Below, piece after piece: positions 28,369 to 38,442 of a stretch of DNA of 64,000 nucleotides; positions within the stretch are counted from its first letter, which is position 1, and every line of letters begins with the position of its first letter. Source of the stretch: Thiocystis violacea (GTDB taxonomy: Bacteria > Pseudomonadota > Gammaproteobacteria > Chromatiales > Chromatiaceae); the NCBI RefSeq assembly GCF_016583565.1, contig NZ_NRRF01000001.1, forward strand, positions 1 through 64,000, read 5' to 3'. The translations under genes were made by a program, and so were the position numbers. A model generated the notes under the pieces. That model made no database searches, had not been told where the DNA came from, and saw only the letters and a program-made list of their open reading frames with translations.

Positions 28369-29616
28369 CTAGCCGCCCGAGCCCAGGGGCTCACCAAGCG
28401 CGGCTGGCGGGTGCTCCGCGGCCGGTGAGTGACCGGCCAGACGCAATGCCTCCTCGACCTGGCTCAGCGCCTCGTCCGCCGGACCTGTGCGCGCGTAGAG
28501 GTGCGGAATCCAGGCATCGCCCCAAAAGAGGAAACAGCTGGTCTCCGCCTCGAGGATGAGTCGGCGCGCACGCACCATGGCGTCGCCGGCGACCTGGTAG
28601 ACACTCTGGCAATCGCGGCACAGCGCCCAGTATCTCTGACTCAGCCGGGACACCTCGGCCACGGCGGCCCGCTGAGAGGGACTCCCTGCCCAGCGTGACA
28701 GATCGTCGCCGCTGAGGCATCCCACGTTCCAGGCACCGGTCTGCACCCTGGCGCGCGCCGCATGCCTGGCAGGCTCCAGATAGTCGCTCAACAGCACGGG
28801 CGTCACCGGGCAGTGGCCGCCGCGGCAGCGGTCCATGTAGGGCGCCAGGAAGTGGCCGTAGAACCCGGACGCCTCGTGGGTCTGCCGGAACCAACCGCCG
28901 TTCTCCGCATCCGACCAACTGGTGAAGAGTCGGCTCTCGGTCGGTCGCGGCGACATGGCGACCCGCAGGCGCAGCTCCTTTTCGAGCCAGAGCGGGTCCA
29001 ATCCACTCTCCTGCGCGCTGGAGAGATCCCGGTCCTGAGGCACGACGGTAATGCAAAAGCCCTGATGGCAGGCGACATAGGGCCTCAGGATATCGTTGAT
29101 GCCGTCCTCCGGGCGCACGTGCACCCCGTCGACGACCACATACTCGTAACCCGTCTGGATCAGCGCCGGGATCATCTCCATGGTAAAGGCCATCTCCGGC
29201 GGCCAGAACCCGCGCGGCACGCGCCCGAACACGCGGTCCATGATGGCGCGTCCGCGCTCGAGCTGCTCGCGCCAATCGTCGCGCGGGATGAGCGGGAAGA
29301 TTGGATGGTAGTAGCCCATCCCCACCAGCTCGATGTTGCTGGACTCGCGATACCGCTCCAACATCAGCGGGATGTCGACGAGATGGCGGTAGCGGTCGAT
29401 CACCTCGGGGTCTAGAAACTGCTCCAGCAAGATACCGGAAAAGCCGACATGGAGGCGAGCCACATCCCGATACCGTTCGGCATAGCGGACCGTTCGCTCG
29501 TAGCAGCGGATGATCTCTTCCGCTTCCCAGGGGTTGGCATCGATCAGCAGGCGCAGATTCCCGGGGGGCTGGTGCATGTGCAACCCGAGGACGTGAAAGA
29601 TGTTGGTCTCTGCCAT
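28369..29616 (-). CDS. Glycoside hydrolase family 57 protein
   Basis: GH57 enzymes are retaining alpha-glucan hydrolases, transferases or branching enzymes. This 415-residue protein has region 1 HMHQPPGNLR (about 13), GMGYYHPIFPLIPRDDW (about 100), GFWPPEMAFTMEMI with the probable nucleophile Glu (about 140) and VVVDGVHVRPED, a plausible location of the acid/base Asp. The length is shorter than GH57 branching enzymes (500 or more), closer to GH57 alpha-amylase-like members. GAGGA precedes the ATG. Placed between glgX and the DUF4912 gene, it probably acts on the same glucan. Amylase or 4-alpha-glucanotransferase activity cannot be told apart by reading alone. Confidence 0.85.
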   Translation of the reverse strand: MAETNIFHVLGLHMHQPPGNLRLLIDANPWEAEEIIRCYERTVRYAERYRDVARLHVGFSGILLEQFLDPEVIDRYRHLVDIPLMLERYRESSNIELVGMGYYHPIFPLIPRDDWREQLERGRAIMDRVFGRVPRGFWPPEMAFTMEMIPALIQTGYEYVVVDGVHVRPEDGINDILRPYVACHQGFCITVVPQDRDLSSAQESGLDPLWLEKELRLRVAMSPRPTESRLFTSWSDAENGGWFRQTHEASGFYGHFLAPYMDRCRGGHCPVTPVLLSDYLEPARHAARARVQTGAWNVGCLSGDDLSRWAGSPSQRAAVAEVSRLSQRYWALCRDCQSVYQVAGDAMVRARRLILEAETSCFLFWGDAWIPHLYARTGPADEALSQVEEALRLAGHSPAAEHPPAALGEPLGSGG

Positions 29617-29837
29617 GAATCCTCACAACGACCCAGTCAGCGCAACTTGACCCGTCGATGCAATCGACTGGCTCCGGCTGGAAGCCAGCTGCAAGGCGCG
29701 CCACGACCCAGCAGGCGACGCGCTCGCCTGCTCAACATTAAACAATGCGGGGATTGCGGTCAAAGACCGGCCCCTGGTCCGCGAGCACCGGAGTCGCCTC
29801 CGCAGCGCGCGCGACCCGCCAGGGTCCGGCGACCCGC

Positions 29838-31928
29838 TCAACGTCCCTCCAGAACCTGAATGCTGCGCGATCGCACGAGCTGCGGACCGGATTCCACGCG
29901 ACGCTGGTCGGACGGAGCAGTGACGTCGTTCGTCGAGGCGCGCGCGGTGTCCAGGGCGAGAGACCAGTGCGCGGACGCCAATGCCGGCAGCTCGAAGGCG
30001 CGCGCCTGCTCGCCCATGTTGATCAGCACATGGAGCAGATCCTCGTCCTGACGGGTCGGCGCCAGCGTGAAGGCCAGCCAACGCAGCGCGGGGTCGTCCC
30101 AGTCCGGCGCATCGAGCTTTTCCCCATGCCAGGTGATGTCGGGCAGCTCGGAGCCCTGCATCGGCTTGCCGGAGAAGAAATGCCGCCGCTGAAGACTCGG
30201 GTGGCGCTTACGCAGCGCGATCAAACCGCGGACGAACCGCAGCATCTCGGCCTCACGCTCCATGAGCGACCAGTCGAGCCAGTTCAGTGCGTTGTCCTGA
30301 CACCAGGCGTTGTTATTGCCGTCCTGGCTGCGGAGCACCTCGTCGCCCGCGAGCAGCATGGGGATACCCTGACTCAAGAACAGCAGGGTCAGCAGGTTCT
30401 TGGCCTGGCGGCGGCGCAGCGCCAAGATGGCCGCGTCCTTGGTGACGCCCTCGACACCGCAATTCCAGCTCAGGTTGTCGTTGGTCCCGTCGCGATTGCC
30501 TTCGCGGTTTGCGAGATTGTGCTTGCGGTTGTAGGAGACGAGATCCCAGAGGGTGAAACCGTCGTGACAGGTCACGAAGTTGACGCTATTGATGGGTTTG
30601 CGCAGATTGGCCTGATAGAGGTCGCTGCTGCCCGTGAGTCGGGTCGCGATCTCGGGCACCAGACCCTCGTCGCCGCGCACGAAGCGGCGAATGCTGTCGC
30701 GGTAGCGCCCGTTCCACTCCATCCAGCGATAGCCCGGGAAGGTTCCGACCTGGTAGAGGCCAGCGGCGTCCCACGCCTCGGCGATGATTTTCGATGCCGC
30801 CAGGGTATCGGACAGCTCGATCTCCCAGAGGACGGGCGGATTGGCCATGGGTCGACCGTCGGCGTCGCGCGCCATGGCGCTGGCGAGGTCGAAGCGGAAA
30901 CCGTCGACATGCATCTCCCGCACCCAGTATTCCAGCGCATCGACGATAAAGTGCGTCACCATCGGATGATTGGCGTTCACCGTGTTGCCACAGCCGGTGA
31001 AATCCAGATAGATGCCCTTGTCGAGACCGTCCAGACAATAGAAGGTCTCGTTGCCGAAGCCCTTGAAGGTCATCATCGGTCCGCCCGCCCCACCCTCGCT
31101 GGTGTGGTTGAAGACGACGTCCATGATGACACCGATACCCGCGCGGTGCAGGGCCTTGACCATGTCGCGGAACTCGCGCCGGTGCGTGCCCTCCCGCGGT
31201 GTCACGCAGAAGCCCGGATGTGGCGAGAAGAAGCCGAAGCTGCTGTAGCCCCAGTAATTGGCCAGACCCGCATCCCATACCTGCGGCGGGACATCTTGCT
31301 CATCGAACGCCATGACGGGCATCAGCTCGACATGGGTAATTCCCAGATCCTTGAGATAGGGAATCTTCTCGATCAGACCCAGAAAGGTTCCGGGATGCCG
31401 GACCCCGGAGCTGGGATGGCGTGTAAAGCCGCCGACATGGAGCTCATAGACGACGGTCTGCTCAGTGGGCAACCGCAGTGGGGTGTCGCCCTCCCAATTG
31501 TATTCCTCCGCCAGGACGATCGCCCTTGGGGAATCGTGGGGACTGACCCCGTCGACCTGGCGTCGCCAGCGATTCCAGCTGCTGACGTTGACCGCCCTAG
31601 CCCATGGATCGACCAGCTCGACGTCCGGGTCGAAGCGCCAGCCCTGTCCGTGTGGATCATGCGGGCCTTCCATCTTCCAGGTGTAATGGGTGCCCGGAGG
31701 GAGATCCACGACCAGAACGTGCCAGGAGAAGAAGGTCCGGTTGTGCTGGGGGTCGAGTCGAACGACCTGAAAGGGCGTCTCGGCCGTGGCGCCGTCATAG
31801 AACAGCAGCTGCGCGCCCGTCGCGTGCCGGCTGAACACGGAGAAGTTGACACCATCATCCTCGACCGTCGCACCTGGCGGATAGCGGCGGCCGGGAAGCG
31901 TTCGGTAGGGTCCGTGCGGGGAGGACAT
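29838..31928 (-). CDS. glgX: Glycogen debranching enzyme GlgX / isoamylase type (GH13)
   Basis: This enzyme cleaves alpha-1,6 branches in glycogen limit dextrin. The 696-residue protein has an N-terminal CBM48-like domain (PPGATVEDDGVNFSVFSRHA) and the GH13 catalytic core: GIGVIMDVVFNHTSEG (region I), DGFRFDLASAMARD with the nucleophile Asp (about 346), IIAEAWDAAGLYQVG with the acid Glu (about 383) and NFVTCHDGFTLWDLVSYN with the third Asp (about 450). The C-terminal beta domain ends near residue 690. It is the first gene of the glgX-GH57-DUF4912-glgA set; GH57 follows after 221 nt. Confidence 0.94.
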   Translation of the reverse strand: MSSPHGPYRTLPGRRYPPGATVEDDGVNFSVFSRHATGAQLLFYDGATAETPFQVVRLDPQHNRTFFSWHVLVVDLPPGTHYTWKMEGPHDPHGQGWRFDPDVELVDPWARAVNVSSWNRWRRQVDGVSPHDSPRAIVLAEEYNWEGDTPLRLPTEQTVVYELHVGGFTRHPSSGVRHPGTFLGLIEKIPYLKDLGITHVELMPVMAFDEQDVPPQVWDAGLANYWGYSSFGFFSPHPGFCVTPREGTHRREFRDMVKALHRAGIGVIMDVVFNHTSEGGAGGPMMTFKGFGNETFYCLDGLDKGIYLDFTGCGNTVNANHPMVTHFIVDALEYWVREMHVDGFRFDLASAMARDADGRPMANPPVLWEIELSDTLAASKIIAEAWDAAGLYQVGTFPGYRWMEWNGRYRDSIRRFVRGDEGLVPEIATRLTGSSDLYQANLRKPINSVNFVTCHDGFTLWDLVSYNRKHNLANREGNRDGTNDNLSWNCGVEGVTKDAAILALRRRQAKNLLTLLFLSQGIPMLLAGDEVLRSQDGNNNAWCQDNALNWLDWSLMEREAEMLRFVRGLIALRKRHPSLQRRHFFSGKPMQGSELPDITWHGEKLDAPDWDDPALRWLAFTLAPTRQDEDLLHVLINMGEQARAFELPALASAHWSLALDTARASTNDVTAPSDQRRVESGPQLVRSRSIQVLEGR

Positions 31929-32092
31929 AGCGGCAGCGCCTCAGCGGGTTGGTTCATCGAGGTGGGCTCTGCCTGGACGAAACGCTCGGCGGACAGGCAC
32001 GATCACGGGGCCTTAGCCCGCGCGTGGCGCGATCATAGCATGCGACAGATGACCGTCCTGCGCTGACGTCTCGCGGCGGCCGGGCTGCGGGG

Positions 32093-33235
32093 TCAGACCT
32101 GGCGCATCTCATCGCCCATCCAGCGCCAGGCGACGAGCAAACCGACGAACGCCGCCGCTGCGCCAATACCGAAGGTGATGAGCGCACCCTGGCTGGCCCA
32201 GAGCATGCCGCCGATGAGACTCCCGGCGGCGCCGCCGGCGCCGAAGCTCAGGCTGTTGTAGAGGGCCTGGCCGCGCCCCTGGGTACGCCCGGGAAAGACG
32301 TGATGCACCAAATGAATGGCCGATGCATGAAAGGTCCCGAAGCTGGCGGCGTGCAGGCTCTGGGCGATCAACTGGATGGCGAGCACATCGATGAAGGCGC
32401 CGATCGCCAGCCAGCGCACTACCGCCAGCGCCAGGCTCCAGAGCAGGACCCGGCGCGCACCGAAACGCTCCAGCAGCCGATGCATCACGAGGAAGACCAG
32501 TACCTCCGCGACCACGCCCAGCGCCCAGAGCCTGCCGACCGCGGCACTCGAGTAGCCGGACGACTCCAGGTGGATCGAGTAGAAGGCGTAGTAGATCCCG
32601 TGACTGAGCTGCATGAGAAAGCAGGCGGCGAAGAAGGCGAGGACGCTCGGCCGACGCAGCAGCGCTTTGAGCGAGGCCGAGGCGTGCTCGGTCTGCGCGG
32701 GGGCGCTGTCGGGAACCAGCAGCGCGCTCAGCCAGATGGCGAAGACGAGGACGAGCACCCATAGCGGCACCATTGCCAGCGATCCGTGCTCTAGGCTGAG
32801 CCCCAAGGCCAGCACGACCAGGATGAAGCCGACCGAGCCCCAGACGCGCACCAAGGCGTAGCGACTCGGTCGCGCGCCGAGATGATTGAAGGTCACCGCC
32901 TCCATCTGCGGCAGCGAGGCATTCCAGAAGAAGCTGAAGAGGAGCATGGCCAGCGCCAGCCCCCAGAAGCCATCGACCAGAAAGACGGTCGCGAACCCGA
33001 GGACCGAGAGCAAGGCGCCGAGGCGCACCACCCGCATGCGGTGACCCCCTTGGTCGACGATGTGCCCCCAGATCATGGGAGCGATGATCTTGGTGGCGGA
33101 GAGAATCGCCATGAGCTGGCCGATCGCCAGCGCGTCGAACCCCTCGCCCTGCAGGTAGAGGCCCCAATAGGGGACCAAGGCACCGAGCGAGGCGAAGTAG
33201 AAGAGGTAATAGCTGGAGAGTCGCCAGTAAGGCAT
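32093..33235 (-). CDS. MFS transporter, 3-phenylpropionate permease-like (MFS_1_like)
   Basis: This is a 380-residue, 12-helix major facilitator protein. It starts with the typical PYWRLSSYYLFYFASLGALVPYWGLYLQ helix. SATKIIAPMIWGHIVDQGGHRMRV supplies the cytoplasmic loop between helices 2 and 3. The long VHHVFPGRTQGRGQALYNSLSFGAGGAAGSLIGG stretch lies near helices 10-11. The nearest known group is the HcaT/LacY-like PPP subfamily; the substrate is unknown. I place the start at the ATG at 33235; a TTG at 33277 is also open. It follows aroC, a pairing also seen in Pseudomonas-type genomes. Confidence 0.85.
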   Translation of the reverse strand: MPYWRLSSYYLFYFASLGALVPYWGLYLQGEGFDALAIGQLMAILSATKIIAPMIWGHIVDQGGHRMRVVRLGALLSVLGFATVFLVDGFWGLALAMLLFSFFWNASLPQMEAVTFNHLGARPSRYALVRVWGSVGFILVVLALGLSLEHGSLAMVPLWVLVLVFAIWLSALLVPDSAPAQTEHASASLKALLRRPSVLAFFAACFLMQLSHGIYYAFYSIHLESSGYSSAAVGRLWALGVVAEVLVFLVMHRLLERFGARRVLLWSLALAVVRWLAIGAFIDVLAIQLIAQSLHAASFGTFHASAIHLVHHVFPGRTQGRGQALYNSLSFGAGGAAGSLIGGMLWASQGALITFGIGAAAAFVGLLVAWRWMGDEMRQV

Positions 33236-33413
33236 GGGAGCTGCGGGCCTCGTCCGCACCGTCGAGCGGCCCGTCAATGGTCAGGAGCCACGCAGAGTTG
33301 AGAGTCGAAGGGCGGCCAAGGGCGCTGCTCAGGACGGCCTCGGATCCATCCTCGGTCGAGGGAACCCTAGCGCGCGAGCGGCGGAGCGCCGGGCACCGCC
33401 CGGCCGCCTGCGT

Positions 33414-34517
33414 TCAGGTCGTCGCCGATGCCGCGATCGCCGGGGTCGGCGCGGAGACATCCGCATTCTGCCCGCGCTGGCGCAGGACATGGTCCATGAG
33501 TACCAGCGCCAGCATGGCCTCGGCGATCGGCGTCGCGCGAATACCGACGCAAGGGTCATGACGTCCCGTGGTGACCACCTCGGTCGCCGCGCCCGAGCTG
33601 TCGATGCCGCGCCCCGGCAGCCGAATGCTGGACGTGGGCTTGAGCGCGATCCGCACCAGGATGTCTTGTCCTGAGGAGATGCCGCCGAGGATGCCGCCGG
33701 CATGGTTGGAGAGAAAACCCTCCGGCGTCATCTCGTCGCGGTGCTCGGTCCCCTTCTGCTCGACACAGCCGAAACCCGCACCGATCTCGACCCCCTTGAC
33801 GGCGTTGATGCTCATCATGGCGTGCGCGATGTCGGCGTCCAGTCGATCGAAGACGGGCTCGCCCAACCCCGTCGGCACGCCCGAGGCGACCACGGTAACG
33901 GCCGCGCCGATGGAGTCGCCCGCCTTGCGCAGGGCATCCATGTAGGTCTCCAAGTCGCCGACCGTCCGTCCGCAGGGCCAGAAGAAGGGGTTCTGCTCGA
34001 CCTGGTCCCAATCGAATCCTTGCGGGCGCATCGGACCGAGCTGCGACAGATGCCCGCGCACCAGAATCCCGTACCGCTCGGCCAGATACTTCTTGGCGAT
34101 CGCCCCGGCCGCGACGCGCACGGCGGTCTCCCGCGCCGAGGAGCGGCCGCCGCCGCGGTAGTCGCGGCCACCGTATTTCTGATCGTAGCTATAGTCGGCG
34201 TGACCGGGACGATAGCGGCGCGCGATGTCGGAGTAGTCCTTGGAGCGCTGATCCTCGTTGCGGATCAGCAGACCGATCGGCGTCCCGGTCGTGCGCCCCT
34301 CGAAGACCCCAGAGAGGATCTCGACGCTGTCCGACTCGCGACGCTGGGTGGTATGCCTGGACTGTCCGGGCTTGCGCCGGTCGAGATCGTGCTGTAGATC
34401 GGCCGCCGTCAGCTCGAGGCCGGGCGGACAGCCATCGACGACCCCGCCGATCGCTGGCCCGTGACTCTCGCCGAAGGTGGTGAGGACGAACGACCTGCCA
34501 AAACTGTTTCCGGACAT
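33414..34517 (-). CDS. aroC: Chorismate synthase
   Basis: AroC makes chorismate from EPSP using reduced FMN, the last step of the shikimate pathway. The 367-residue protein has all signatures: [20 protein letters not shown] near the N-terminus, [59 protein letters not shown] and [24 protein letters not shown] near the end. It starts 2 nt after the tolC stop, so the two are probably co-transcribed. aroA, for the step before, lies about 21 kb away in this window. Confidence 0.97.
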   Translation of the reverse strand: MSGNSFGRSFVLTTFGESHGPAIGGVVDGCPPGLELTAADLQHDLDRRKPGQSRHTTQRRESDSVEILSGVFEGRTTGTPIGLLIRNEDQRSKDYSDIARRYRPGHADYSYDQKYGGRDYRGGGRSSARETAVRVAAGAIAKKYLAERYGILVRGHLSQLGPMRPQGFDWDQVEQNPFFWPCGRTVGDLETYMDALRKAGDSIGAAVTVVASGVPTGLGEPVFDRLDADIAHAMMSINAVKGVEIGAGFGCVEQKGTEHRDEMTPEGFLSNHAGGILGGISSGQDILVRIALKPTSSIRLPGRGIDSSGAATEVVTTGRHDPCVGIRATPIAEAMLALVLMDHVLRQRGQNADVSAPTPAIAASATT

Positions 34518-34519
34518 GG

Positions 34520-35869
34520 TCAGTCGACCGGAGGCGGCAAGACGTCGCCGGGATTCAGCCAGGCATTCCCCTTGGCCAGCACCTCGCGCGTCAGGGTACT
34601 GGTGGCCTGATGGAGCTTGACCCCGTTGATGATGTAGGTGTAGCGGGCGCTCAGGTAGTCGAACTCGGCCTGAAAGAGGCTGCGCTGGGCGTTGAGGACG
34701 TCGACCTGGGTACGCGTCCCGACCTCCAGCCCGGCCTGTGTCGACTCCAGGGCGGAGCGGGCGGACACGATCGACGCCTGCCGTGCCTTGACGTCCTCGA
34801 TGCTTGAGAGGATGCCGCGGAAGGCGTCCCGGACCTGCTGATCGACCTGGCGCCGGACCTGATCGAGCTGATCCTGTGCCGCACGGAATTTGAACCCCGC
34901 CTCGCGGGTCCGCGACGCCACCGCGCCGCCCTGAAAGATGGGGACCGTCACCGAGAGGCCGACGAAGGCGCTGTCCGAATCCGACCCGATCTCCGCATCC
35001 GAGCGGGAGATGTCATAGCCCGCCTGCAGGTTGACCGTCGGATAATAGCCGGAACGCTCGATGTCGATCGAGCGCTTGGCCGCGGTTGCGGCCTCGCTCG
35101 CCGCGACGATGCCGTAGTTGCTGCGAATGGCCGCATCCGCCCAGGCGCTGATGTCGTTCGGCTCGGGCGGGGCAAGCGGCAGCTTGTCGCCCAGCCGCGC
35201 CAGCGGCACGCTGATGGGGCCGACGATGGTGCGCAGCGCCTCCCAGGCATTGCCCAAGGCGTTCTTGCCGTTGATGAGATCGGCGCGGGAGGTATCGTAT
35301 GCCGCCTGACTCTCATTGACGTCCGTGATGGCGACCAGCCCCACCTCGAACCGCTGCTTGGATTGCTCCAGCTGGCGCTCGTTGGCACGCAGCAGGGCCT
35401 CCTGCACCGTCACGCCATCCGCCGCCCGAAGCACGTCGAAATAGGCCGTGGTCGTGCGGACCATGAGGTCGATCTGCGCATTGCGGTACTGGGCCTCGGC
35501 CTGCGCGATGACGTTGTCGGACTTCTGCAGCGTCATCCAGTTGGCGCGATTGAAGACGCTCTGATTGACGACGGCCTGCAGCCCCTGGGTACCGTAGTCG
35601 TCGCGGTAGCTATAGGAGCCGCTGCTGCTGCGACCGTTGGTGTTGACGTCCAGGTAATCGACATCACCCTGAACGCTGAGGTTCGGCAAGAGGAGCGAGC
35701 GTGCCTGAGGCTTGACCTCGCGCGTCGCAAAGAGGGTCTGTTCGGCCTCCCGCAGCGCCGGGTCGCTCACGACCGCCTTGTCGTAGATCTGCAGCAGGTC
35801 CTCTGCCGCTGCGCTCTGAGCGAGACCGAGCAGAACCGTCGAGATCAGAGCTGGGAGGATTCTCCACAT
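34520..35869 (-). CDS. tolC: TolC family outer membrane channel protein
   Basis: This is the trimeric outer-membrane exit duct used by tripartite efflux pumps and type I secretion. The 449-residue protein has a Sec signal peptide ([24 protein letters not shown]) and then the two OEP repeats. Each starts with a [11 protein letters not shown] or [23 protein letters not shown] helix and includes ATTAYFDVL or [42 protein letters not shown]. The C-terminus ends [12 protein letters not shown]. Length and repeat order match E. coli TolC. A strong sigma70-type promoter lies about 55 nt upstream. No pump genes are adjacent, as is normal for a shared TolC. Confidence 0.94.
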   Translation of the reverse strand: MWRILPALISTVLLGLAQSAAAEDLLQIYDKAVVSDPALREAEQTLFATREVKPQARSLLLPNLSVQGDVDYLDVNTNGRSSSGSYSYRDDYGTQGLQAVVNQSVFNRANWMTLQKSDNVIAQAEAQYRNAQIDLMVRTTTAYFDVLRAADGVTVQEALLRANERQLEQSKQRFEVGLVAITDVNESQAAYDTSRADLINGKNALGNAWEALRTIVGPISVPLARLGDKLPLAPPEPNDISAWADAAIRSNYGIVAASEAATAAKRSIDIERSGYYPTVNLQAGYDISRSDAEIGSDSDSAFVGLSVTVPIFQGGAVASRTREAGFKFRAAQDQLDQVRRQVDQQVRDAFRGILSSIEDVKARQASIVSARSALESTQAGLEVGTRTQVDVLNAQRSLFQAEFDYLSARYTYIINGVKLHQATSTLTREVLAKGNAWLNPGDVLPPPVD

Positions 35870-36181
35870 CTGTAATGACTTCCTAATCCAAGCGGACGCT
35901 GGGGCCGCGTTTAATTAAGCCGGCAGTATAGTGGACGAGGGGGCTGGGTCTCAACGCGCGGACAGGGCGGCGGGTCGGTCCATGCCAGTCGAGGTCCGCG
36001 CGGCGCATCGGATCCTGCGGCACCGGGCTGTGAGAGACCTCGTGGTCCGCACGGGTCCTCGGTCGCTCCGAGGTCGGCTGTGTTCGGCCCTTTCCCCCGA
36101 TAAGAGGCCCATGCCACACTCTGGCCGCCAGGCGCGCCTGGGCAGAATGTCAATCCACCGCGAGACACGCACACGCCAATC
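35870..36181. other. Divergent intergenic region between tolC and the YheT-like gene
   Basis: This 312-nt gap has a strong tolC promoter near its left end. The remainder has no convincing ORF. The start of the YheT-like gene on the other side has no clear Shine-Dalgarno, and I see no clear plus-strand promoter. Confidence 0.6.
35925..35954 (-). promoter_or_regulatory. Sigma70-type promoter for tolC-aroC
   Basis: On the minus strand, TTGAGA (complement of 35949-35954) and TATACT (complement of 35925-35930) are spaced by 18 nt. The -10 lies about 55 nt before the tolC ATG. An AT-rich stretch with TTAATTAA follows the -10, in the expected leader. Confidence 0.7.
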
Positions 36182-37147
36182 ATGGGCCGCATCCTTCGAA
36201 GCCAATTCAAGCCAGCCTGGTGGCTACCCGGCCCCCACCTGCAGACCCTGTGGCCGAGTCTCGCCCGCCCGCGCCCGAGACCCGAGCACAGTCGGCGGCG
36301 GATCGAACTCATGGACGGCGATTTCATCGACCTGGCGATCGCGACCTCGACAGGGCCGCGCGTCCTGGTGATCCACGGACTGGAGGGAAACCTGGAATCC
36401 CACTACGCGGGAAGCCTGGTTGCCGCACTCGCCGACGCGGGCTTCCAACCGGTCTTCATGCATCTGCGCGGCTGCTCCGATGAGCCCAATCGCCTCGACC
36501 GGGCTTATCACTCGGGCGCCAGCGCGGACCTTGCGGAGGTCTTGGCGAGGCTTCATGAGGATCCGCAGGGCGCACCCATCGCCGCCATCGGGTTCTCCCT
36601 GGGCGCCAATCTGCTCCTCAAGTATCTCGGTGAAACCGAGCGGCCGCTGGTCTCTGCCGCGATTGCAGTCTCTGTCCCTTTCGTCTTGCGCGATACCATG
36701 CTGCGCCTGGATCTCGGCGTCTCGCGCATCTACCGCCGCCACCTGCTGGACAGGCTGAAAGCGACGCTGCGACACAAGTTCCGCGACCGGCCATTCCCTC
36801 TGGACGTGGACATCGAGCGCATTCGTGACTTCAACACCTTCGACGATCAGATCACCGCCCCGTTGAACGGCTTCAAGGGCGTCTTCGACTACTACAGCCA
36901 AGCGAGCTGTCGTCAGTATCTGCCGAACATCGAGACCCGGACCCTCATCATCCAGTCCGCCGACGATCCCTTCATGTTCCCGACCACGCTTCCCTGGGAG
37001 CACGAGCTTGGACCGGGCGTAACGCTGGAGCTGGCGGAACGGGGGGGACATGTCGGCTTCGTCTCGGGCGCCCGCCCCTGGCGCCCCTTGTACTGGCTCG
37101 AGTCGCGAATCCTTGAGTTCTTGAGTGACATCGACCTGCAGCCATGA
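36182..37147 (+). CDS. YheT-family alpha/beta hydrolase
   Basis: This 321-residue protein is an alpha/beta hydrolase of the YheT/EMB8 (UPF0017) family. It starts KPAWWLPGPHLQTLWPSLARP, the classic opening of the family. VIHGLEGNLESHYAGSL holds the oxyanion-hole region, MHLRGCSDEPNR follows, and GFSLGANLLLKYLGE supplies the nucleophile elbow with Ser at about 139. Asp in IQSADDPFM and His in ERGGHVGF complete the triad. No signal peptide. Bacterial members act as esterases in vitro and the natural substrate is not known. It stands alone between tolC and the broken cyclase gene. Confidence 0.88.
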   Translation: MGRILRSQFKPAWWLPGPHLQTLWPSLARPRPRPEHSRRRIELMDGDFIDLAIATSTGPRVLVIHGLEGNLESHYAGSLVAALADAGFQPVFMHLRGCSDEPNRLDRAYHSGASADLAEVLARLHEDPQGAPIAAIGFSLGANLLLKYLGETERPLVSAAIAVSVPFVLRDTMLRLDLGVSRIYRRHLLDRLKATLRHKFRDRPFPLDVDIERIRDFNTFDDQITAPLNGFKGVFDYYSQASCRQYLPNIETRTLIIQSADDPFMFPTTLPWEHELGPGVTLELAERGGHVGFVSGARPWRPLYWLESRILEFLSDIDLQP

Positions 37148-37216
37148 CCCAGAAGGCCCTTGCAAGGCCGGGGATGGGTGCGGTTGCTCGACGCGCATGG
37201 CGTCGAGGCGAGCGCC

Positions 37217-38376
37217 CTACTTGCCCCAGAGGACGAAGTCGACGTACTGCTTGACCTTCTTGTGGCCGGGCGTGTCGATGGTGGTGAACTGAAGGTTGGT
37301 GCGATAGCCACCCCTGTTGCGCCTGGCTCGCAGCACCCGGGCATAGACCTCGACCGGGTTGTCCGAGCCCAGTTCGGGCGACAGGGACATGAGGATCTCG
37401 GAATAGGTCGGCAGGATCATCGGCAGATCCGCGCTCATGCCGAAATAGCCGAGGTCATTGACCTTGCCGACAAAGCGCTCGACCTGGATGCGTTTGTCCT
37501 CGACGCGCCGGAAGACGACGGGGAAATCGACCAGGATACGCGGCGACTTGCGGATCTCGATGGAAGGCACGGCCAGGAGCCTGGGATGTGTCACGGCCTT
37601 CAGCTCGTAGAGCTTGACTGGCGTGGATTTACCCTTGACCAGCACCTCGTTCACGGCGCCGATCTCGACGTGCTCCTTGGCGGCCTCGAAGGTCTGCTCG
37701 CTCAGCAGGACCTGCCCGCGCAGCGTGTAAGCTTCGATGCGGGCGGCGAGGTTCACCGGGTCGCCGATCACGGTGTATTCGTGGTAGAGGCTGGAGCCGA
37801 AGCTGCCGGCCATGACCTCGCCGAAGCTCAGCGCGATGCCCGCATAGAGCCTGGGCTCGCCGCGCGCCTCGCTGTGGCGGTTGAGGTCCGCCATGGTCTG
37901 CTGCATCTCGACCGCGCAGTTGAGGGCGCGCAGGAGGTCGTCGGGGCGGCGGACCGGCGGACCGGCGCGCCGAAGAGTGCCATGACCGAGTCGCCCATGA
38001 ACTTGTCGATCACGCCGCCGTGGCGCTCGATCACCTGCGACATGAGCGAGAAGAAGCGATTCAGGAGGTCGGCCATCTGAATCGCCGGCAAGGATTCCAT
38101 CAGCGCGGAAAAGCCGCGCAGGTCCGCGATGAGGATGGTCGCCGTGGTGCCGACGATCGGATGTGATTTCTGCATAAAGGCGTCCAACTGTGGTGTCAGC
38201 CGCTCACTCAGCGCCGCCTCGAGCCGGCTAGGAGCCGCTTTCCCATACACCTCCTCGATCGCCCCTGTCACCCCGGCGAGGAGCAACTGCTTGTCTTTGT
38301 GCTGCATGGCCGTGAGGTCACTCCCCCGGGCAAGAAATTGACAATCTTCATGGGTTTTAGGCCGCTTCGAAGCCAT
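37217..38376 (-). pseudogene. Frameshifted class III adenylate cyclase with C-terminal PilZ-like domain
   Basis: The gene reads in two overlapping frames. The first part (38376 to about 37950) has TILIADLRGFSALME and GGVIDKFMGDSVMALFGAP, with both metal Asp residues and the Lys typical of adenylate cyclases. The second (from about 37950 to 37217) has RPDDLLRALNCAVEMQQ, YTVIGDPVNLAARIE with the Asn/Arg pair, and a C-terminal PilZ-like domain (RKSPRILVDFP, VNDLGYFGMSADLP). An exact 8-bp tandem duplication at 37948-37963 sits at the break. With one copy removed, one frame of 383 codons runs through as FGAPVRRPDDLL. So this is a recent frameshift, a length-variable allele or a sequencing error. 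The intact protein would link cAMP synthesis to a PilZ-type sensor. Confidence 0.85.
37948..37963 (-). repeat. Exact 8-bp tandem duplication causing the cyclase frameshift
   Basis: The plus strand reads GGCGGACC GGCGGACC, followed by GGCGCGCC. The extra 8 bp shifts the frame by two. Removing one unit rejoins the two halves of the cyclase domain exactly. Confidence 0.9.
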
Positions 38377-38442
38377 TCTAGCGGGAAGTCTCGGCTACGC
38401 AGCTCCCATTCACTAACCTACCTTCACCATGAGAGAAAACGC

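Noticed and set aside
29617..29837. Possible RNA element in the 221-nt gap between glgX and GH57
   Set aside because: I found no strong hairpin, terminator or riboswitch-like core on reading.
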